From positions 71,451,952-71,515,951 of the forward strand of contig OY757904.1 of the NCBI GenBank assembly GCA_963585895.1: a DNA stretch of 64,000 nucleotides. The letters run 5' to 3'. The translations under genes and the position numbers were made by a program. The DNA is from Sepioteuthis lessoniana (Eukaryota > Mollusca > Cephalopoda > Myopsida > Loliginidae). Shown here piece by piece: positions 33,331-45,993 of this stretch (its first letter is position 1; each line of letters opens with the position of its first letter). The notes under the pieces were generated by a model, which was given only the letters and a program-made list of their open reading frames with translations, searched no databases and was not told the DNA's origin.

Positions 33331-33479
33331 AATCAAGCCAATTTATCCCCCCATGATCTATGCGGTTGTTGGTTATTTATTCAGTTCGGGTTTTAGATAT
33401 CTGACTGTTGGTAAGAATTACCCCATCTTAATTTGTTTGTGTCTTCTTGCTAGTAAAGACTGCTTATGAAGAAAATAAA

Positions 33480-33905
33480 GGAGGCAGAGAGAGGATATAT
33501 CTTTTTTAATTTCAACTTTATTTCATTTGGATTTTTTACTCGGTTAATCTATAGCGAGTAATGTCTTCCTGGACTCTTTGAGAACCCTCGTTTCTCCAAA
33601 ATCGGGCGTTGAAATTTGCTTGTAGTTTTAGTGGTTGATATGTCCATTATTCGGCGTTTTTAGTCGTGGATTGAGGAGTCGATTTGTTGTTTTTAATATC
33701 GGCTGCTGTAAGCAGAGATGACTGCTGTAGTGGAAGGTAGAACCAGCGTGCCGCAAAGCGGACACCTGGTTTTCCACAATCAGCAAGAGAAAAATATGCG
33801 TTTCCAATTCAAGGTTCACTGCTGAAAGAAGAAACCGTTTTTTTTTTCTTGCACTCTTAAGTCCGTTTTCAGGCATGCGTAGTTTCTACTTCCTCTCAGG
33901 AGCTC
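33480..33905 (-). other. Unassigned block with short open frame
   Basis: The minus strand 33628-33876 has an 82-codon frame without motifs. Another frame reads KTRCPLCGTLVLP, a possible CxxC knuckle. It may be a LINE ORF1 remnant. I do not recognise it. Confidence 0.3.
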
Positions 33906-34039
33906 CTGGGAACTTCTGCACTTTTGAACGTGATTTTAGTTTCTTTATTTTCTTTTTCTTTTTTCCTATTCAAATTATATCTCCCGAACCGTAGTCTCAT
34001 CATGAAATCCAGTTTAATGTCAAACCCAGAATACAACCT

Positions 34040-34210
34040 GTTGGATTTATCCTTCTGTCGAAGATGTAGCCAAGCTATTCTAAACCCAACCAGCAGGACA
34101 CTTAGCTCTTTAAGCTTGCTTTGAAAATCGTTCCTTTAGAAGAAAAAAAAATTCAAACAGTTGTATCCGCTTAAAATTTGACTTTATGTCTCACCCTTCT
34201 CGTAGTGGAA
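34040..34210 (+). repeat. Decayed SINE 3' module
   Basis: 'gacacttagctctttaagcttgctttgaaaatcg' and 'ttgactttatgtctcacccttctcgtagtgg' parallel 16060-16165 (gactgagctctttaaatttg...taccttgtgtcataacttgccgatgacgg). Confidence 0.4.
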
Positions 34211-34214
34211 ATAT

Positions 34215-34735
34215 TGGTTCATTATATACATTTTTGTCAGTTTCTTTATTTTTACTTCCTATCTCATAATCGCTAATTTAATCCTTTTCGCACTGTCAGT
34301 GAGGCTTAGAAAACGTCAACTTCATTCTATAAAGAGGTACATGACACCATCCTAAATTCAATGACTGTCTGACTTTGTAGTTAAGCAGTCCTGATAGGTG
34401 CCCTCTGAATAATAGTAGTTTCTGCAGGCAAAATAAGATCTGTGTTCTAAACTATAAAAGGTTTCGTAAATGAAAACTCAGTGACCGTGAGGGTTATGCC
34501 ATTAATTTTTTATGTTCACTAATTGGTATTGAAATATTTTTGTAGCATAATAATTTTCGAGAATTATCGAAAACTCATTGAAATTGTTCCAAAATGTTTG
34601 ATTTTGTCACGTGATATCCCTAGGAGACGATAGAAATAAGATTAATACTATCCGCCCGTTGGAATGAACAGTGGCAAAACGTTAAGAAAGAATGTAGGTC
34701 ACAGAAGGGATATCAACAGATGTTGGTACTTAGTA
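34215..34735. other. No recognisable feature
   Basis: AT-rich DNA. Nothing was identified. Confidence 0.5.
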
Positions 34736-34781
34736 ACCTCAGGTCGCCGGACACCGGAAGGGAGAAGGAGAGAGAAGCCAA

Positions 34782-34967
34782 ATGATTGGCTGGGACCCTA
34801 AAACAGAAGTGGCACCTTCTCCCCGTCGGCGAAAAAAAACGAGAAGAAAAATCAGTTGTTTGGCAGGGTTCGTAGGAGGCAGAACCAAAAAGCCAAGTAC
34901 TCCGGGTGAAGAAGACAAAAAAATATCTGCGGACACGAGGGACCCAAGTTCTTCAAGCCAGTGTTAA
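34782..34967 (+). CDS. Hypothetical small basic, Ser/Lys-rich ORF
   Basis: A 61-codon frame with a basic stretch near residues 14-24 (PSPRRRKKTRRKI) followed by LAGFVGGRTKKPSTPGEEDKKI and a Ser-rich end. The surrounding 34735-34970 is GC-richer than its neighbours and closes cleanly with TAA. I do not recognise the protein. No splice signals, promoter or partner exon was identified. It could be the end of a transposon ORF1 or chance. The Arg/Lys-rich region could bind nucleic acid, but that is only a possibility. Confidence 0.2.
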   Translation: MIGWDPKTEVAPSPRRRKKTRRKISCLAGFVGGRTKKPSTPGEEDKKISADTRDPSSSSQC

Positions 34968-35089
34968 AAATAGCATAAAGTTTATTAGCCCGTGAAAGAA
35001 GAAAGATTCTCCAGTGGAACCCCGTCGAAAAATAAGATAAGTAACTTTGGGACTATTTCTCCTTTATACCCAAATTTTATATACCACCT

Positions 35090-35095
<6 letters not shown>

Positions 35096-35131
<36 letters not shown>
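35096..35131. repeat. (GTCT)n/(TC)n microsatellite
   Basis: 'tctgtctgtctg...' passing into 'ctctctctctc'. Confidence 0.95.
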
Positions 35132-35489
35132 AATTTGAAGAAATGAAAGAACAGAAAAGAAGAAAGACGTTTATGTCCATGGACTGTTCAATTCATTATA
35201 CATATTTGACACTTTGAAAGTGTATCTCTTTATATATTAAAGGATTCATGTATTTTTATGTTACCACGTGGTCTAAGTTGTTCTTGGCAGTTCTGCTACA
35301 AATTTGTTGTGTCACATTTCCTTTTCAGCTTCTATTCGCCTTATGTTATCTTGCTTAGAATTGTCCTATTAATTCCTTTAAAATATCACACGGGAAACCG
35401 GAGTTGCCGACTACTACAATATAATATTATTACGACTAAAACCTATAGGTCCATATCTTCTGTTGTCTAGGGGAGGAAGTTTAGTGGCC

Positions 35490-35760
35490 TTGGTGGGTGT
35501 GTGGATAGTGTGAAATTTGGAACCCCTTGCAAGCGGCGGTCAGTCTGGCCCTAAATTAATCCCTCACGTAATATGCCAGGTTTTATATGCCTGAGAGAAA
35601 AACTCTGAACGAGGACTTATTCTATAGGGGATCAAGTGCCAACCTGCCCCGTCTTCACACGTGCAAAAATAAAGTCCCATTTTGGGATTTTAGTCGATTT
35701 GCCGTCACAATTTTAATGCTAAGCTGGATATTATTTTATAACTGTCGGGTTAATAAACCC
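35490..35760 (+). repeat. Dispersed repeat of unknown family, copy 1
   Basis: 'ggccctaaattaatccctcacgtaatatgccaggttttatatgcctgagagaaa', 'acgaggacttattctataggggatcaagtgccaacctgccccgtcttcacacgtg' and 'gggattttag...tttgccgtcaca' match the minus strand of 63785-64000 through about 200 bp. The role is unknown. Confidence 0.7.
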
Positions 35761-35829
35761 AAACAATTCTCTTTTTGGTTTAATATTATAAAAGAAATAT
35801 CGGTGCTTGTGTAGAATAATTCAATAAAC

Positions 35830-36735
35830 AAACATTTCTGGAATAATATATGAAAAGATTACGTAGAAATTTAATACATTTATCATCTGGATAAGAGTAT
35901 GTATTTATCCAACTCTTTCTCCACAAACAGGATGCTACACAGTCAACTTTTAAGTAAAGTACAACTGGTTTTAATTAAGAATTTTCCTTCGCCTAGATCT
36001 ATTACTTTACGAAGACTAAAGAAGTCAGTCTGCCCTAGTATAATTCCATTGCCGGGGAGGTGGGTTGAGATGTATAAATGCCTGTTTAGAGATCTTTAGT
36101 ACAAAGTGAAACGCAAACAAGCCCATTCATGATTTGAGCCCGGGTCATCGATTCCATTTCATACGATGAAAATCATTTCACAAAACGTGTCTCCTAAATA
36201 TAACTCCAAAACGGTAAATTTTACTTATTGCTTCATTCTTATTTGCTGAATAAGTTAATCTCAAAAGCATCTCTTCATCTCGCTAGAATTTGCAAGGGGC
36301 TATTAATTCTACAGTCATCCACACAATCCAGCTATTAAGGAAGATTAAAACTTTCGGTCAATTGTCAATATTTTATTTCTGAGACTTAGGTGAAACCGTT
36401 CATTAAAAATAAAATAAATAAATAAATGAATAATGAAGTAAATGAGATAAAATAATTCTTACTTTTTGTCCATGTAATGTTGAAATAACGGAATAGTTTC
36501 TATCATTATACTCTTTATTGACCTCTTTACAAACAAAGTGATATGTTACTAAAAGTGTGGAAATGTACACTTTCTCCAGAACTTTATTCCATGATGCTTT
36601 TCTTCGGATGTCTGGAAAAACAAGTTGAATCATTTTGCTAAATAAAATTTCCTAATGTAAGGAATAGTCATCGGGATGTCATGAACGTTAAACTATCGAC
36701 GTCTTTAAAAGTCATCAATAAACATAGTTTAGTAT
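35830..36735. other. No recognisable feature
   Basis: About 900 bp, AT-rich. Nothing was identified. Confidence 0.5.
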
Positions 36736-36737
36736 TA

Positions 36738-39570
36738 TTAGCATCATCATCATCATCATGTCACGCCATCAGCACAGATATCCCTGACCCTCTCCCGCAA
36801 ACCTTCTCTATCGTCAATCGCTTCCGGTAGGGCTTTGAGGCTACATCCCGTAAAGGCACAGACCTGTTTTATGTAGGTGTCAGCCGGTCGTCCTGCTTTG
36901 CTCGTCCATGTGAGGGGGTACACAGGAGTACGTCACTTATGAGTTTGTCCCTACTTCTCGAGCAGTGTCCCGTGTGCTTGGTTGTTCTAACTTGGATAGT
37001 TTTCGTGATGTGTGGTAAGTGGCCGTACGACTACAGCTTTGTGGGGTGATGCCTCCAGGACTTGTTCAATATTGCTCGCAACAATCTTGTGTTGTTGCCG
37101 TCAAGATTTTTCTCCATACATTTAGTGAGCGTCCATTTAGTGCATCCATACGACAGTATCGACACGACCGCTGCTTGGAAGATACTGCATATCATTTTAT
37201 CGGTCAGATCTGACTTCCATATGACCAATAGCCTATCTTTGCTATCCATACCTTTGCTAGTCACATGTTGATGTCAGTCTTGGTTGATGAGACACTGCTT
37301 CCAAGGTAGGTGAAATTGTCTACTACTTTCAGAGAACTACAGTTTTGATTAAAGGACATATTTTCCGTCTTGTGTGCTTTGACATAGAGGCCTAGGGCTG
37401 CAGCTGCCCAATCCAGACAATGATGAAAGGTTTCGGCTTGGGTGGGTGTATTTGCCAGAAGCGCTATGTCATCGGTGTAGTCAACATCCGTAATTGTTTG
37501 TGCGGGGTATCTTCTGCTTCTTTCCTTTGCTAGTTTGTCTTTCATTTTATCAATAGACGTTATAAGCACGTAGTCTAGACAGATGAAAAAGAGGTATATG
37601 GCTAATGTATCTGCTACAATGTCAAAGTAGTCTGTGTCACCATCCAGGGAGCGAACTTTTACCTCGTGTTTCTATACAGCATCCTTATGATTGGGACGGT
37701 TTATTTAGGTAGGCCGTAGCGGTGTAATATTTGCTCCATCTTTCCTCTGTGTATTGAGTCAAAGGCCCTGGCGAAGTCGACAAATGATATTCTTGCCTGT
37801 AAGTTTTTTGCTCATGTACTTTCAAGAACTCGACTGATAGTCATAACTTATAGCGTTGTGGATCTTTTTCTCCGAAAGCCATTTTGGTTCTTCCTAATAT
37901 GTTTTATGTGGTTACGTAGTAGAGCATTATATGTCTTGGCCGCTATAGATGTAAAGGTTATACCTCAGTAGTTCTTGGTTAATCCGAGGTCGCCCTTCTT
38001 AGAGAAGGGGAGGTTTCTATTGTATTTTTGTTTGTTAGAGTGTTGGAGCAATATGTCGTCGAAATCTCTAGTCTTCCATACTTCTGGGGGTATTTTATTC
38101 AGCCTTGCTGCTTTTCTATTTTTATCTTTTCTTAGTACTGAGTTGAGTTCTTCTTGCGTAAACTCTCCTAGTTTGATGTTTAATTGTTTACCAATAATTC
38201 TCGTGATTGGTTCATGTGTAACATTCGGAGAGTTTCCGAGTAAATTCTCGAAATGTTGTTTCCATAATTGTATTCGTTCTTGTTCGCTGGTAGCTTTCAG
38301 TTTAGCTTTCACGGTGCTCTTCCTTCAGCACTCTTCGTTTACCGTTTGCCATTATATCCTTGATTGTCTATCTTCAACCAAGTCTCTAATCTTATCGATC
38401 TGATTTTGTATGTATTCTGTTTGTTCTTTTTTGTATTTGATAGCTAAATCATGTTGTGCCTTTTTAAATTTCAGTGCACTGGTATTGGTTGGGTTTTTCC
38501 TATTGCATTTGGAGGCAGTTTCCACGTCATCACACTTTTTTCTAACAGTTAATGCCTCCCAGGGGACTCTGTGATTAGCTCTTTGTTAAGTTGGTATGCA
38601 TTCTGCTGCAACTTCTATGTGGACTTTGACTAAATTCTCATATTCGTCATTCGGGGTATGTGTTTCTGTTTTCAGTTTTACATCGAATTTGTTTCTTAGT
38701 GTTAGCGCATATTTATCGCTAAAATTCCTGTTATTAAGCTGGGACTAGTCATAATGAAGGGTTGAGGTTGTTGTCCGGGTCGTATTCCTTCGTCGGCTCA
38801 GTCGTATTTTTGCCGTGACAATTCGGTGATCGGAGGATACATCATCGAAAGAGAAATATATCTGGCAATTCAATGCACTATTATTCTATTTCTTATTTAT
38901 AAAGACGTAGTTTATCTGTGCTTTAGTATTATTTGTGTATGTGTAGGTTCATAGTTTTCGTTCCCTTCTCTGAAATGTTGTATTGAAGCATGTTTATCTA
39001 TTTTCTAGTGTGAAATCTGTTTGATTTTTGTTTGACGAGTTGTGTAAGCGGAATTTGTGGTTCACGTTTTTACCAATTTGGGCGTTCATATCTCCTCCGA
39101 TGACGAGAACGTTGTGTTTCGGGATGCTACGAACAAGGGAGGATAACTCATTATAGAAGGTGAGGAGGTCAATTTCTTCAAAAACATTGGTAGGGCTGTC
39201 GTAGATGTTCTCTATACTATTTAGTGATTTTAGGGCTCGTGGTCCTATAAGCATACCTACACCTCCTAATGTGGCATTGACAGAGTTTTTTCCATGCATA
39301 AGAAGTGGCTAATGTCCATCCATTGCCATTCTCGTGATATTTAATATACTCGCTATGAGTGTAGATGTGTTCTTGTATGCGTATTATGTCTTTGTTATGA
39401 TCTAACGCCAATGCAGTCAGCTCCAGTAGTTGTCGAATTCTATTCAAGGTTCTAACGTTGAATGTCGTGATTTGTATTGTGTGTTTGCATTTGAGTCAAT
39501 TTTGTTTAGTTTGAGCTCTGAAGCTGATTTTTCGAACACTGAAGCCAGGGTCCAACTTCAGCAGGACGTG
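36738..39570 (-). mobile_element. APE-type LINE, nearly full-length, inactive copy 3
   Basis: The same family as 4614-6466 and on the same strand, ending in (CAT)n (36742-36760). On the minus strand the order is: endonuclease start ITTFNVRTLNRIRQLLEL (about 39475-39420), IQEH (catalytic Glu), GDMNAQIG (about 39080), SSDHRIVTAKIRLS (about 38835-38795, catalytic Asp-His); then the RT linker LWKQHFENLLG, RT motifs, YTDD at about 37465 in place of YADD, and the thumb. Several frameshifts and stops split it into at least six frames. It fixes the ~2.8-kb extent of the family. The true 5' end is uncertain and could lie beyond 39570. Confidence 0.9.
38994..39475 (-). pseudogene. APE-type endonuclease domain of the LINE
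   Basis: An endonuclease/exonuclease/phosphatase-fold domain that nicks DNA for target-primed reverse transcription. Visible motifs in order: FNVRTL (Asn), KDIIRIQEH (Glu), GGVGMLIGPRAL, ENIYDSPTNVFEEIDLLTFYNELSSLV, VLVIGGDMNAQIG (Asp/Asn). The SDHR motif follows further down at about 38835. A frameshift near 39300 separates NGNGWTLATSYAW from NSVNATLGGVGM. The catalytic residues remain visible, so this copy died by frameshift rather than by loss of active-site residues. Confidence 0.85.
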
Positions 39571-39942
39571 CCCCTTTTTACCCGAACGAAGAGCGATGTG
39601 GTTTAGGCATGTGGTTAGAGTGTGGGTCGTGGTAATCTTTCGATGGCTGTTTTTATTTTCATCTATAGAAGCCACTTTTATAGATGAGCAGTACGAGTTC
39701 CCCGATCAAACTATTTTATTCTGGCCGTTGAACCATTTGATTCATACTCCCAGGACCAGGTTGGGCATTAGGTTGGACTGTCTTATCCCCTCCCCTTTAC
39801 GTGCATCATGCTGCTTCCCATGGCATTTGTAAAAAAATATTTCCCCTCTTTCTTCCCCTTCCTGTCAATATTTAAAAAGAAAGTAATTGTGGACCTTAAC
39901 TAAGTAAAAACTTAATATTAGCATAATTCAGAATTATTATTA
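39570..39942. other. Unassigned, possibly LINE 5' region
   Basis: A GC-richer stretch next to the endonuclease start. It may be the 5' UTR of the LINE; no second copy is present here to test it. Confidence 0.35.
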
Positions 39943-39944
39943 TT

Positions 39945-42205
39945 ATTCCTTTCGAAGTTCTTCACACCAAGTTTAGAAGATGGTCTTCCACTGGAGTTTG
40001 AGTGACAGCAAATAATCTCAACTCTCCAGGACTCTTCTCAGTATTCTGAATAATCTTAATTATACGGTAGTTTAGATCGCCTCTACTCGTCCTCTTATTT
40101 CCAAGCCCCTAGCTCCATTATCAATAATTTGGTAACAGTGCGAAAAACACCAATTACTATAGGTATCATCGTCACTTTCATGTTCCAATTTTTTTTCCTT
40201 TCTCAAGCAAGGTCTCAGTACTTATCTTTCTTTTCAATACCTGTTATACCCTGTTATCTCCCGGAATGGCAAAGTTCACAATATCGGCAGGTTCTTTTCT
40301 TTTTATTGAGATCCACCTGGTCTAGTCGTCTCACCGAGATTTGGTGATCCGTTTTTATCTCAAGGTCCCAGAGAATTTTCAGCGTCTCATTATCCAGGAC
40401 GAGTTCCGGGTTGTGTATACATCATTTGTTTGTATTTTCAAATTTAAATCTCATGCATAATTCCTAGTGGATCACATTGCCCACCTAGTCGTGTTTAGTC
40501 TCAAAGTATTTTTGTGCTAATTTGTTGCATTTGCTATTATGTGATTGATAGTTTCGTCTCTATCGCCACATTAACAACATTTGCTACTTTGTTGTATCTA
40601 ACCTATCCTTCCTTTGATAAAGTTGGTTCTTATGACGTTGTTTTTGCAGCTATCAGAAGATATTCTATTTCTCTCTAAAGGTTTCCCGTTTGTAGCCATG
40701 TCCATGTTTACTAGAGAGAGATATCGTTTGTTTGTCGCTTAAAGTGTCCATAGAGATTTTTCTTTCCAATTTTTCGTTTTTTTTTATTTCTGTTTTGTTG
40801 ATGATTGAGTTGTCTGTATTGTCTTTGATAGTTCTAATAAGTCTTCCTCTGCGCTAGAGTATGTAGTCACCGAGTCGTCGTATCGTTGCATTAACGCTTT
40901 CTTGAATGCTGGTAAGTCATCTTCCTTCTTCTTTTCTTGACACATGTAGTCATTCGGTGTCGTTCTCTGGTATATAAGCCGTCATTATTTTTCTTGTTTT
41001 CTGGTCTGAGTTCTTCCCTTGCCCACTTCAAAAATGTTCTCGAGTATCTTACTAGGGAAACAGCCCACGTTCTTTTCCTCTCTGATGTTATTCCTGCCAT
41101 ATGATTTGGTTTCGAGTAGCTTTCTTGTTCTACTGAGATACTTTATCTTACTTTCATCTCCACTTGGTTGATTTTCTCCACCTCAAATATTCCCAAGTAT
41201 TTGTAAGTTTCCTTTTCTTAGAACCGTCTTAATTTGTCTTGATTTGGTAGTTCTATTCCTTTCGTCATATGTCATTTCTCTCTTCTCATTATTAGCATGG
41301 CATTTTTCTTGCCAAATTCAATTTCTATGTCCTGAGAGTATATTCTCACTGCCTATATAAGGTTTCTTTTTCTTTTGGATTTGGGCCACAGTTTTATGTC
41401 ATCCAAGTACTTTAAGGGATTGATATTTTCTCGAGATTTTTTAAGTTTTTATCCATCTGCGAATTTCCTGAGTATATGATCGAGTGGCATCATCACCAAC
41501 ACAAACAACAATGGTGATAGCACATCACCATGGAGTATTCCCGCCAGGATTTTTTCTCAGCTAAAAATTTACCACCTGCTGTCAATTCCACTCGCCAATT
41601 CTCCTTGGTTTTCACGATTTGTGCCATTAATATTTTCCATCTCATCTGTAAGAACATTGTGGGTCTATTATTGTTTGGGGCCGTTCCTTTTGCAGAGACT
41701 TTCTGGATCAGGGTGGTATTTCCTTTGGTCATCCATTTGGGTATGTCAGTTTCTTGTAAGCATCTGTTCATTTCACTAGCCAGTCTGTCATGGAGGGAAG
41801 TGAACTTTTAAAACCAGAATCCATTCATCTGTCAAGGGCTTGATTTTTCCCCGTTCGGTATTTTTTGAGTGTCGCTCGTAGTGAATAAAAGTGTATATTC
41901 GACTTTGGGCTTTTTTCGATACTTTGCAACTTTTTTCCATATTTATCAATTCGGCTTTTTTATTTTGATCCCCCCGTTACTATCATTTGTTCCAAAATCG
42001 TTTTGTCTCCCATGTATTTGGTTGCTGGACTGTCTTTGCACTTTCGTCCCCTACGTTGTTTTGGAAGGTCCTGTTTTGCTGTCCCAGCATTTTTTAGTAT
42101 TCCTTCTCTCGCCAGAACCTACTGATTTATTTATTCTAGTTGTATTTTTTGTTGTCGTTGTGTTGCTTTTTCCTCTTTGATCCAACATCTCATATTTTTA
42201 TTTTG
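39945..42205 (-). pseudogene. RLE-type LINE, copy d, longest
   Basis: The tail is (TAA)n-type (plus strand attattattattatt at 39943-39957), then the family terminus. Going 5' on the minus strand: a CxxC...H knuckle region (CGDRDETINHIIAN, about 40570-40530); thumb (TWAVSLVRYSRTFLKW, about 41060); the catalytic box YLDDIKLWPKSK (about 41410-41370); HGDVLSPLLFVLVMMPLDHILRKF (about 41530-41465); and the RT entry WMTKGNTTLIQK...NNNRPTMFLQMRWKIL (about 41735-41640). The order RT - zinc knuckle - restriction-like endonuclease is that of R2/R4/NeSL-type LINEs. Assignment within them is uncertain. Many stops make it inactive. Confidence 0.8.
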
Positions 42206-42209
42206 TCTT

Positions 42210-42652
42210 CTAATTATTATTATAATTATCATTATCATTCACTCCTTTCAGAGTTTTTTTAAACAAGCATTAGCTGATGATTTCTTTCTTGAGAAACAGC
42301 ACGCCGTCTCAAATATCCTGGATTCGCTATCAGTTTCCTGGTCGTTTTTTTATAATGCAGTAAGAGCGGACGGTCTCTGCTTGTTCTCTTATTTCCAAGT
42401 CTTTCAGTCCCTATACAAATCTTTCGATATTGTCCTAAGAGCATCAACAGCAATTGATATCACCATCACCTTCTTGTTCCATTTATTTCTTTTTTTATTT
42501 GTTTACCATAGTCTAGGTACTTATCTCTCTTTTCCCTTTCTTTTATTTTCCCTCTGTTGTCACCTATGATTGCAAAGTCTACAATACGGCAGAATCGCTG
42601 TTTTTAATTACTATAACTAGGCCTGGTCTAATGACCGAGATAAGATGATCCA
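42210..42652 (-). pseudogene. RLE-type LINE, copy e, degenerate 3' fragment
   Basis: An (ATT)n-like tail (aattattattataattatc, 42211-42230), then 'gagtttttttaaacaagcattagctgatgatttc' and the downstream endonuclease region up to 'gataagatgatccacttgt'. Copy f begins at that point. Confidence 0.7.
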
Positions 42653-42654
42653 CT

Positions 42655-43300
42655 TGTACTCCTTCAGAGTATTTCACATCAGTGTTAGCTGATGGTCTTT
42701 CACTGGAGTTTGAGTGACAGTAAGTCTCCTCAAGTCTCTGGCACTCTTCTTAGTATTCTGGCCGTTCTCAATAATGTAGGTGTTTGGATGATCTCCACTC
42801 GTCCGCCAACCTCCAAGTCCTCCAGTCCCTTTAGTAATCCTTTAATTATTGTTCCAAACGCACCAATTACAATTGGTATAATTGTCACCTGCATGTCCCA
42901 TAGTTTTCTCAAATCCCTAGCATGGTCGAGGTATTTATCCTTCTTTTCACATCCTTTCAGTTTTATTCTGTGGTCAGCCGAGACAGCAACGTCGACAATT
43001 TTGTAAGTTGTCTTCTTTTTGTTGATTATGATTAGGTCAGGTCTTCTGCCCGAGATTCGGTGATCCGTGTGTATGTCAAAGTCCCATAGGAGTTTATGCG
43101 TGTTATTTTCTAGAACAGGTGCTGGGTTGTGCATCTACCATTTGTTTGTATGGTCAAATTTAAATTTCTTGCACATCTCCCAGTGGATCACCTTGCTGAC
43201 CCAATCATGTCTAGTCTTATATCCTTCTGCCCTAATTTGCTGCATTTGCAAATCCCTACCAGTAAGACTTATTTTCCATTTGTATCTATCATAAAAACAC
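42655..43300 (-). pseudogene. RLE-type LINE, copy f, best-preserved endonuclease
   Basis: The minus-strand frame 42730-43134 (134 codons) holds the restriction-like endonuclease: LLWDFDIHTDHRISGRRPD (PD motif), LIIINKKKTTYKIVDVAVSADHRIKL (the D/E-x-K-like part), then DLRKLWDMQVTIIPIVIGAFGTI, LLKGLEDLEVGG and TARILRRVPET. The domain nicks the insertion site in R2-type elements. Just upstream, HDWVSKVIHWEMCKKFKFDHTNKW precedes an in-frame TAG. The 5' end is truncated at about 43300, so RT is missing. The Asp of RRPD and the downstream Lys cluster are intact in this copy. Confidence 0.8.
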
Positions 43301-45735
43301 ATGTATTGTTCTCGAAAAATGAGGTTGCGATTTATAAGCCTCTGAAATACACATATCTCTCATTTATTAATCAGTTAAAAATATCTATTTATGGAACACA
43401 GATATATTTCAGGACATATAAATCCAAGATATATCTGTATATCAGGATTTCTCCGTTTTCTTTTGATGATCAGCCTTCTTTGAAATACAGTTGACTATGT
43501 ATATGTTTGTATTTGTGTTTGTGTTTCTGAGGTCTTTGGGCGTCCATCAACGACACACCAATGAATGGACGTATATAGCTGCAACTTCCGTACGGAAGAC
43601 CACTATATTCTCATTGTATGATTAATTTATTGCTAAGCCAAAATTGGCCAAAAGATGGACCGGGGACAGAATATTTTACGTTATTTTTTCTCGTGACCGC
43701 CATTAACATCCTCTTCATACAACTTTTTTTTCCTTCGAAGCTATTTCACAACAGCAGAGTTCGTTTTTTTTTTTTTTGTTTTTTTTTGTTTTTTTTTCAA
43801 TTGGATAATATAATTCTTGAATAAAACTTAATGTTTTGTAATTCTCGATGTTTAGTACTATATTTCTGTGGAGTTGTTTTCACATCCTTTTTTATGATAT
43901 AGACAAATTTCATCGTAAAAATAAACCCTGAAAATTGTTTTTAATATCACTAATTTTTTTAAAGATCTGTTCAAAATATCAATCAAATAAGATTAAACAT
44001 CAATTTTCTGTATAGAGAGCATCTTTTCTGTGAAACGAAATTACTTTTCTTTCTTACATAAAAAATATATTTTTCCATTTCAAAATTTTAAACGTAAAAT
44101 ATCTTTTTAAAAAGGACAGTCTCCGTTAAAATCTAATTGTTAGTAACCCTCTATTTTTCTTTTCTAGCTTTACAGCCAAACGTATTCGATGGATATCAAC
44201 GGTTAAACAATAAATATTGCAGTAGACTAAAATTCCTTGCTTTTGTGTCAGCTTAACGTGATGTATATGATGCATTGTTCCTTGAAAGGAATCGTGAATA
44301 TGTTTGTTTTTTTTTTCTTTTCAGAAAAATAAGGACCAAATGAAATTCGACGACTAGAAACAATGAAAAAACAGGAAAAGAACATTGGATAAATTGCACC
44401 ATAAGATCGTAAGGTTAATGTTCGTGTTGTGTTTTGTGTCTTTCACTCTCTACTCTCCGCATAGGTCTCACTGATACAGCTGTCTGGTGTTGACCATCCA
44501 ACATCCATTCATCCACTGACGGAAACCACTCAAGGCCCAGTCATTCGCTACTCTGACGACGGTACATAAATCATATTAGTGCCAGCTTCGTTACACATTC
44601 AGTCATTTAGTAACTGGAAGAGAGACAATGAATGTCTTAATTTTGCAGCTATTGGCGGTGAGCTACTATTTAAGAAATATTAGATCTTCTTTCATGACTC
44701 AAGAATACTACTTCACATCTCCAAGATTTTGAGAGAAATCAATAAGGTTTGCTACTCTGATATTAAGGTGAATGGTATTTTTCTGGACCCACGTATTTTC
44801 TTTTACTTGATGGTTAAATTTTCATCTCATCTTTGTTTCCGCCAATTAAGTTTTATACACAGAACCGCCATAATAAAAACGACAACTCAGCTTGCATGAT
44901 TATATTTCAACCCTGAAATGTACCGCATTTGAGAAACAAAATAATTATCATTGACAATTTAACACTTTTAGATAATTCCCATTAGGTATATCCATCTGTT
45001 GCCTTTTAACGTTCGCTAAATTTTGCCCATTGTCTGAAATTTCCTCACTTACAGACGCAATTTTAGTTATCTTATTTTTTCTACCTGGAAGATGCAGGTA
45101 TCCGATTATAGATTATAGAGAGAAGGCTGTCTGACGTTGGTGATACGATGTTTCGACAAAACCAGAAATACGATATAAAAAGAAATGGCTGTCAAGTTAT
45201 TCAAAATCGTCGGATACTTTCCTTCTTCTTTTAATTATCGCACTGTTAACCGCTTCTTCCCTTTTATTACATCCAATACACGTTTGATAATTTCGAAAGT
45301 TTACTTTATTTATACCGTCCTGCAAGTAGATTCCCGATTTAGACTGAATCAGCAATACAAAATTATTCATAGACATTTCTAACGCAATTTTTTCTGAGAT
45401 CTTTTGCAATCGTTTCAACAATACTGGCTGATAATTGATGCATAATCTCCGTAAATGCAATGGTAAAAAAATGCAAACACATTCAATGGTGTCCCAGTGC
45501 TTAGTAAGTAAATTTAAAAAGGAATTTTTTGTTTTATGTTGGCATGATAAGGCTTATTCTATTTGGTTGCCAAATAAATTGCCATTGAAAAAGAAATAAT
45601 TATATACACTGGAGGAACTCAAAGATAACGTGATGGGAGACCTCATACTCTATGAAAATTGTTTTGAAAAGTACAATCGATACAAGGATAAATATTTGAG
45701 GTTCAATTTTACTAGGTTAAATGTATCGTATGTGA
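43300..45735. other. No recognisable feature
   Basis: About 2.4 kb of AT-rich DNA with T runs near 43768. An 87-codon minus frame at 45197-45460 has no recognised motif. Confidence 0.5.
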
Positions 45736-45739
45736 TATT

Positions 45740-45985
45740 TTCCCACGCAAGTGGCATGGAAGCAAAATTACTGGGCTGTTACATTGTAAGAAGCGAGTTC
45801 AAACTCCAGTCTCACAATTACATTCACTTTCGAACTAATACACTTGGAAAAAGTAGGAACCCACTCACCAGCCTCTTCCAGCTATGGGTTAAACGGTACC
45901 AATACAGTTATACAACAAAAAATGGCTTTGACATTAATTAATCCCCGAAAGTTGATATGCCATTAAACAAAGATAGATAGATACA
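45740..45985 (+). repeat. tRNA-derived SINE, full length
   Basis: The B box GAGTTCAAACTCC (about 45798-45810) follows a weak A-box region. Then the body 'cacttggaaaaagtaggaacccactcaccagcctcttccagctatgggttaaac', then the tail 'ggctttgacattaattaatccccgaaagttgatatgccattaaacaaag'. Confidence 0.7.
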
Positions 45986-45991
45986 TAGACC

Positions 45992-45993
<2 letters not shown>

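Noticed and set aside
45197-45460. An 87-codon minus-strand ORF as a retroelement or host gene
   Set aside because: No recognised motif, and composition like the surrounding AT-rich DNA. A weak resemblance to a retroelement C-terminus could not be supported by eye.
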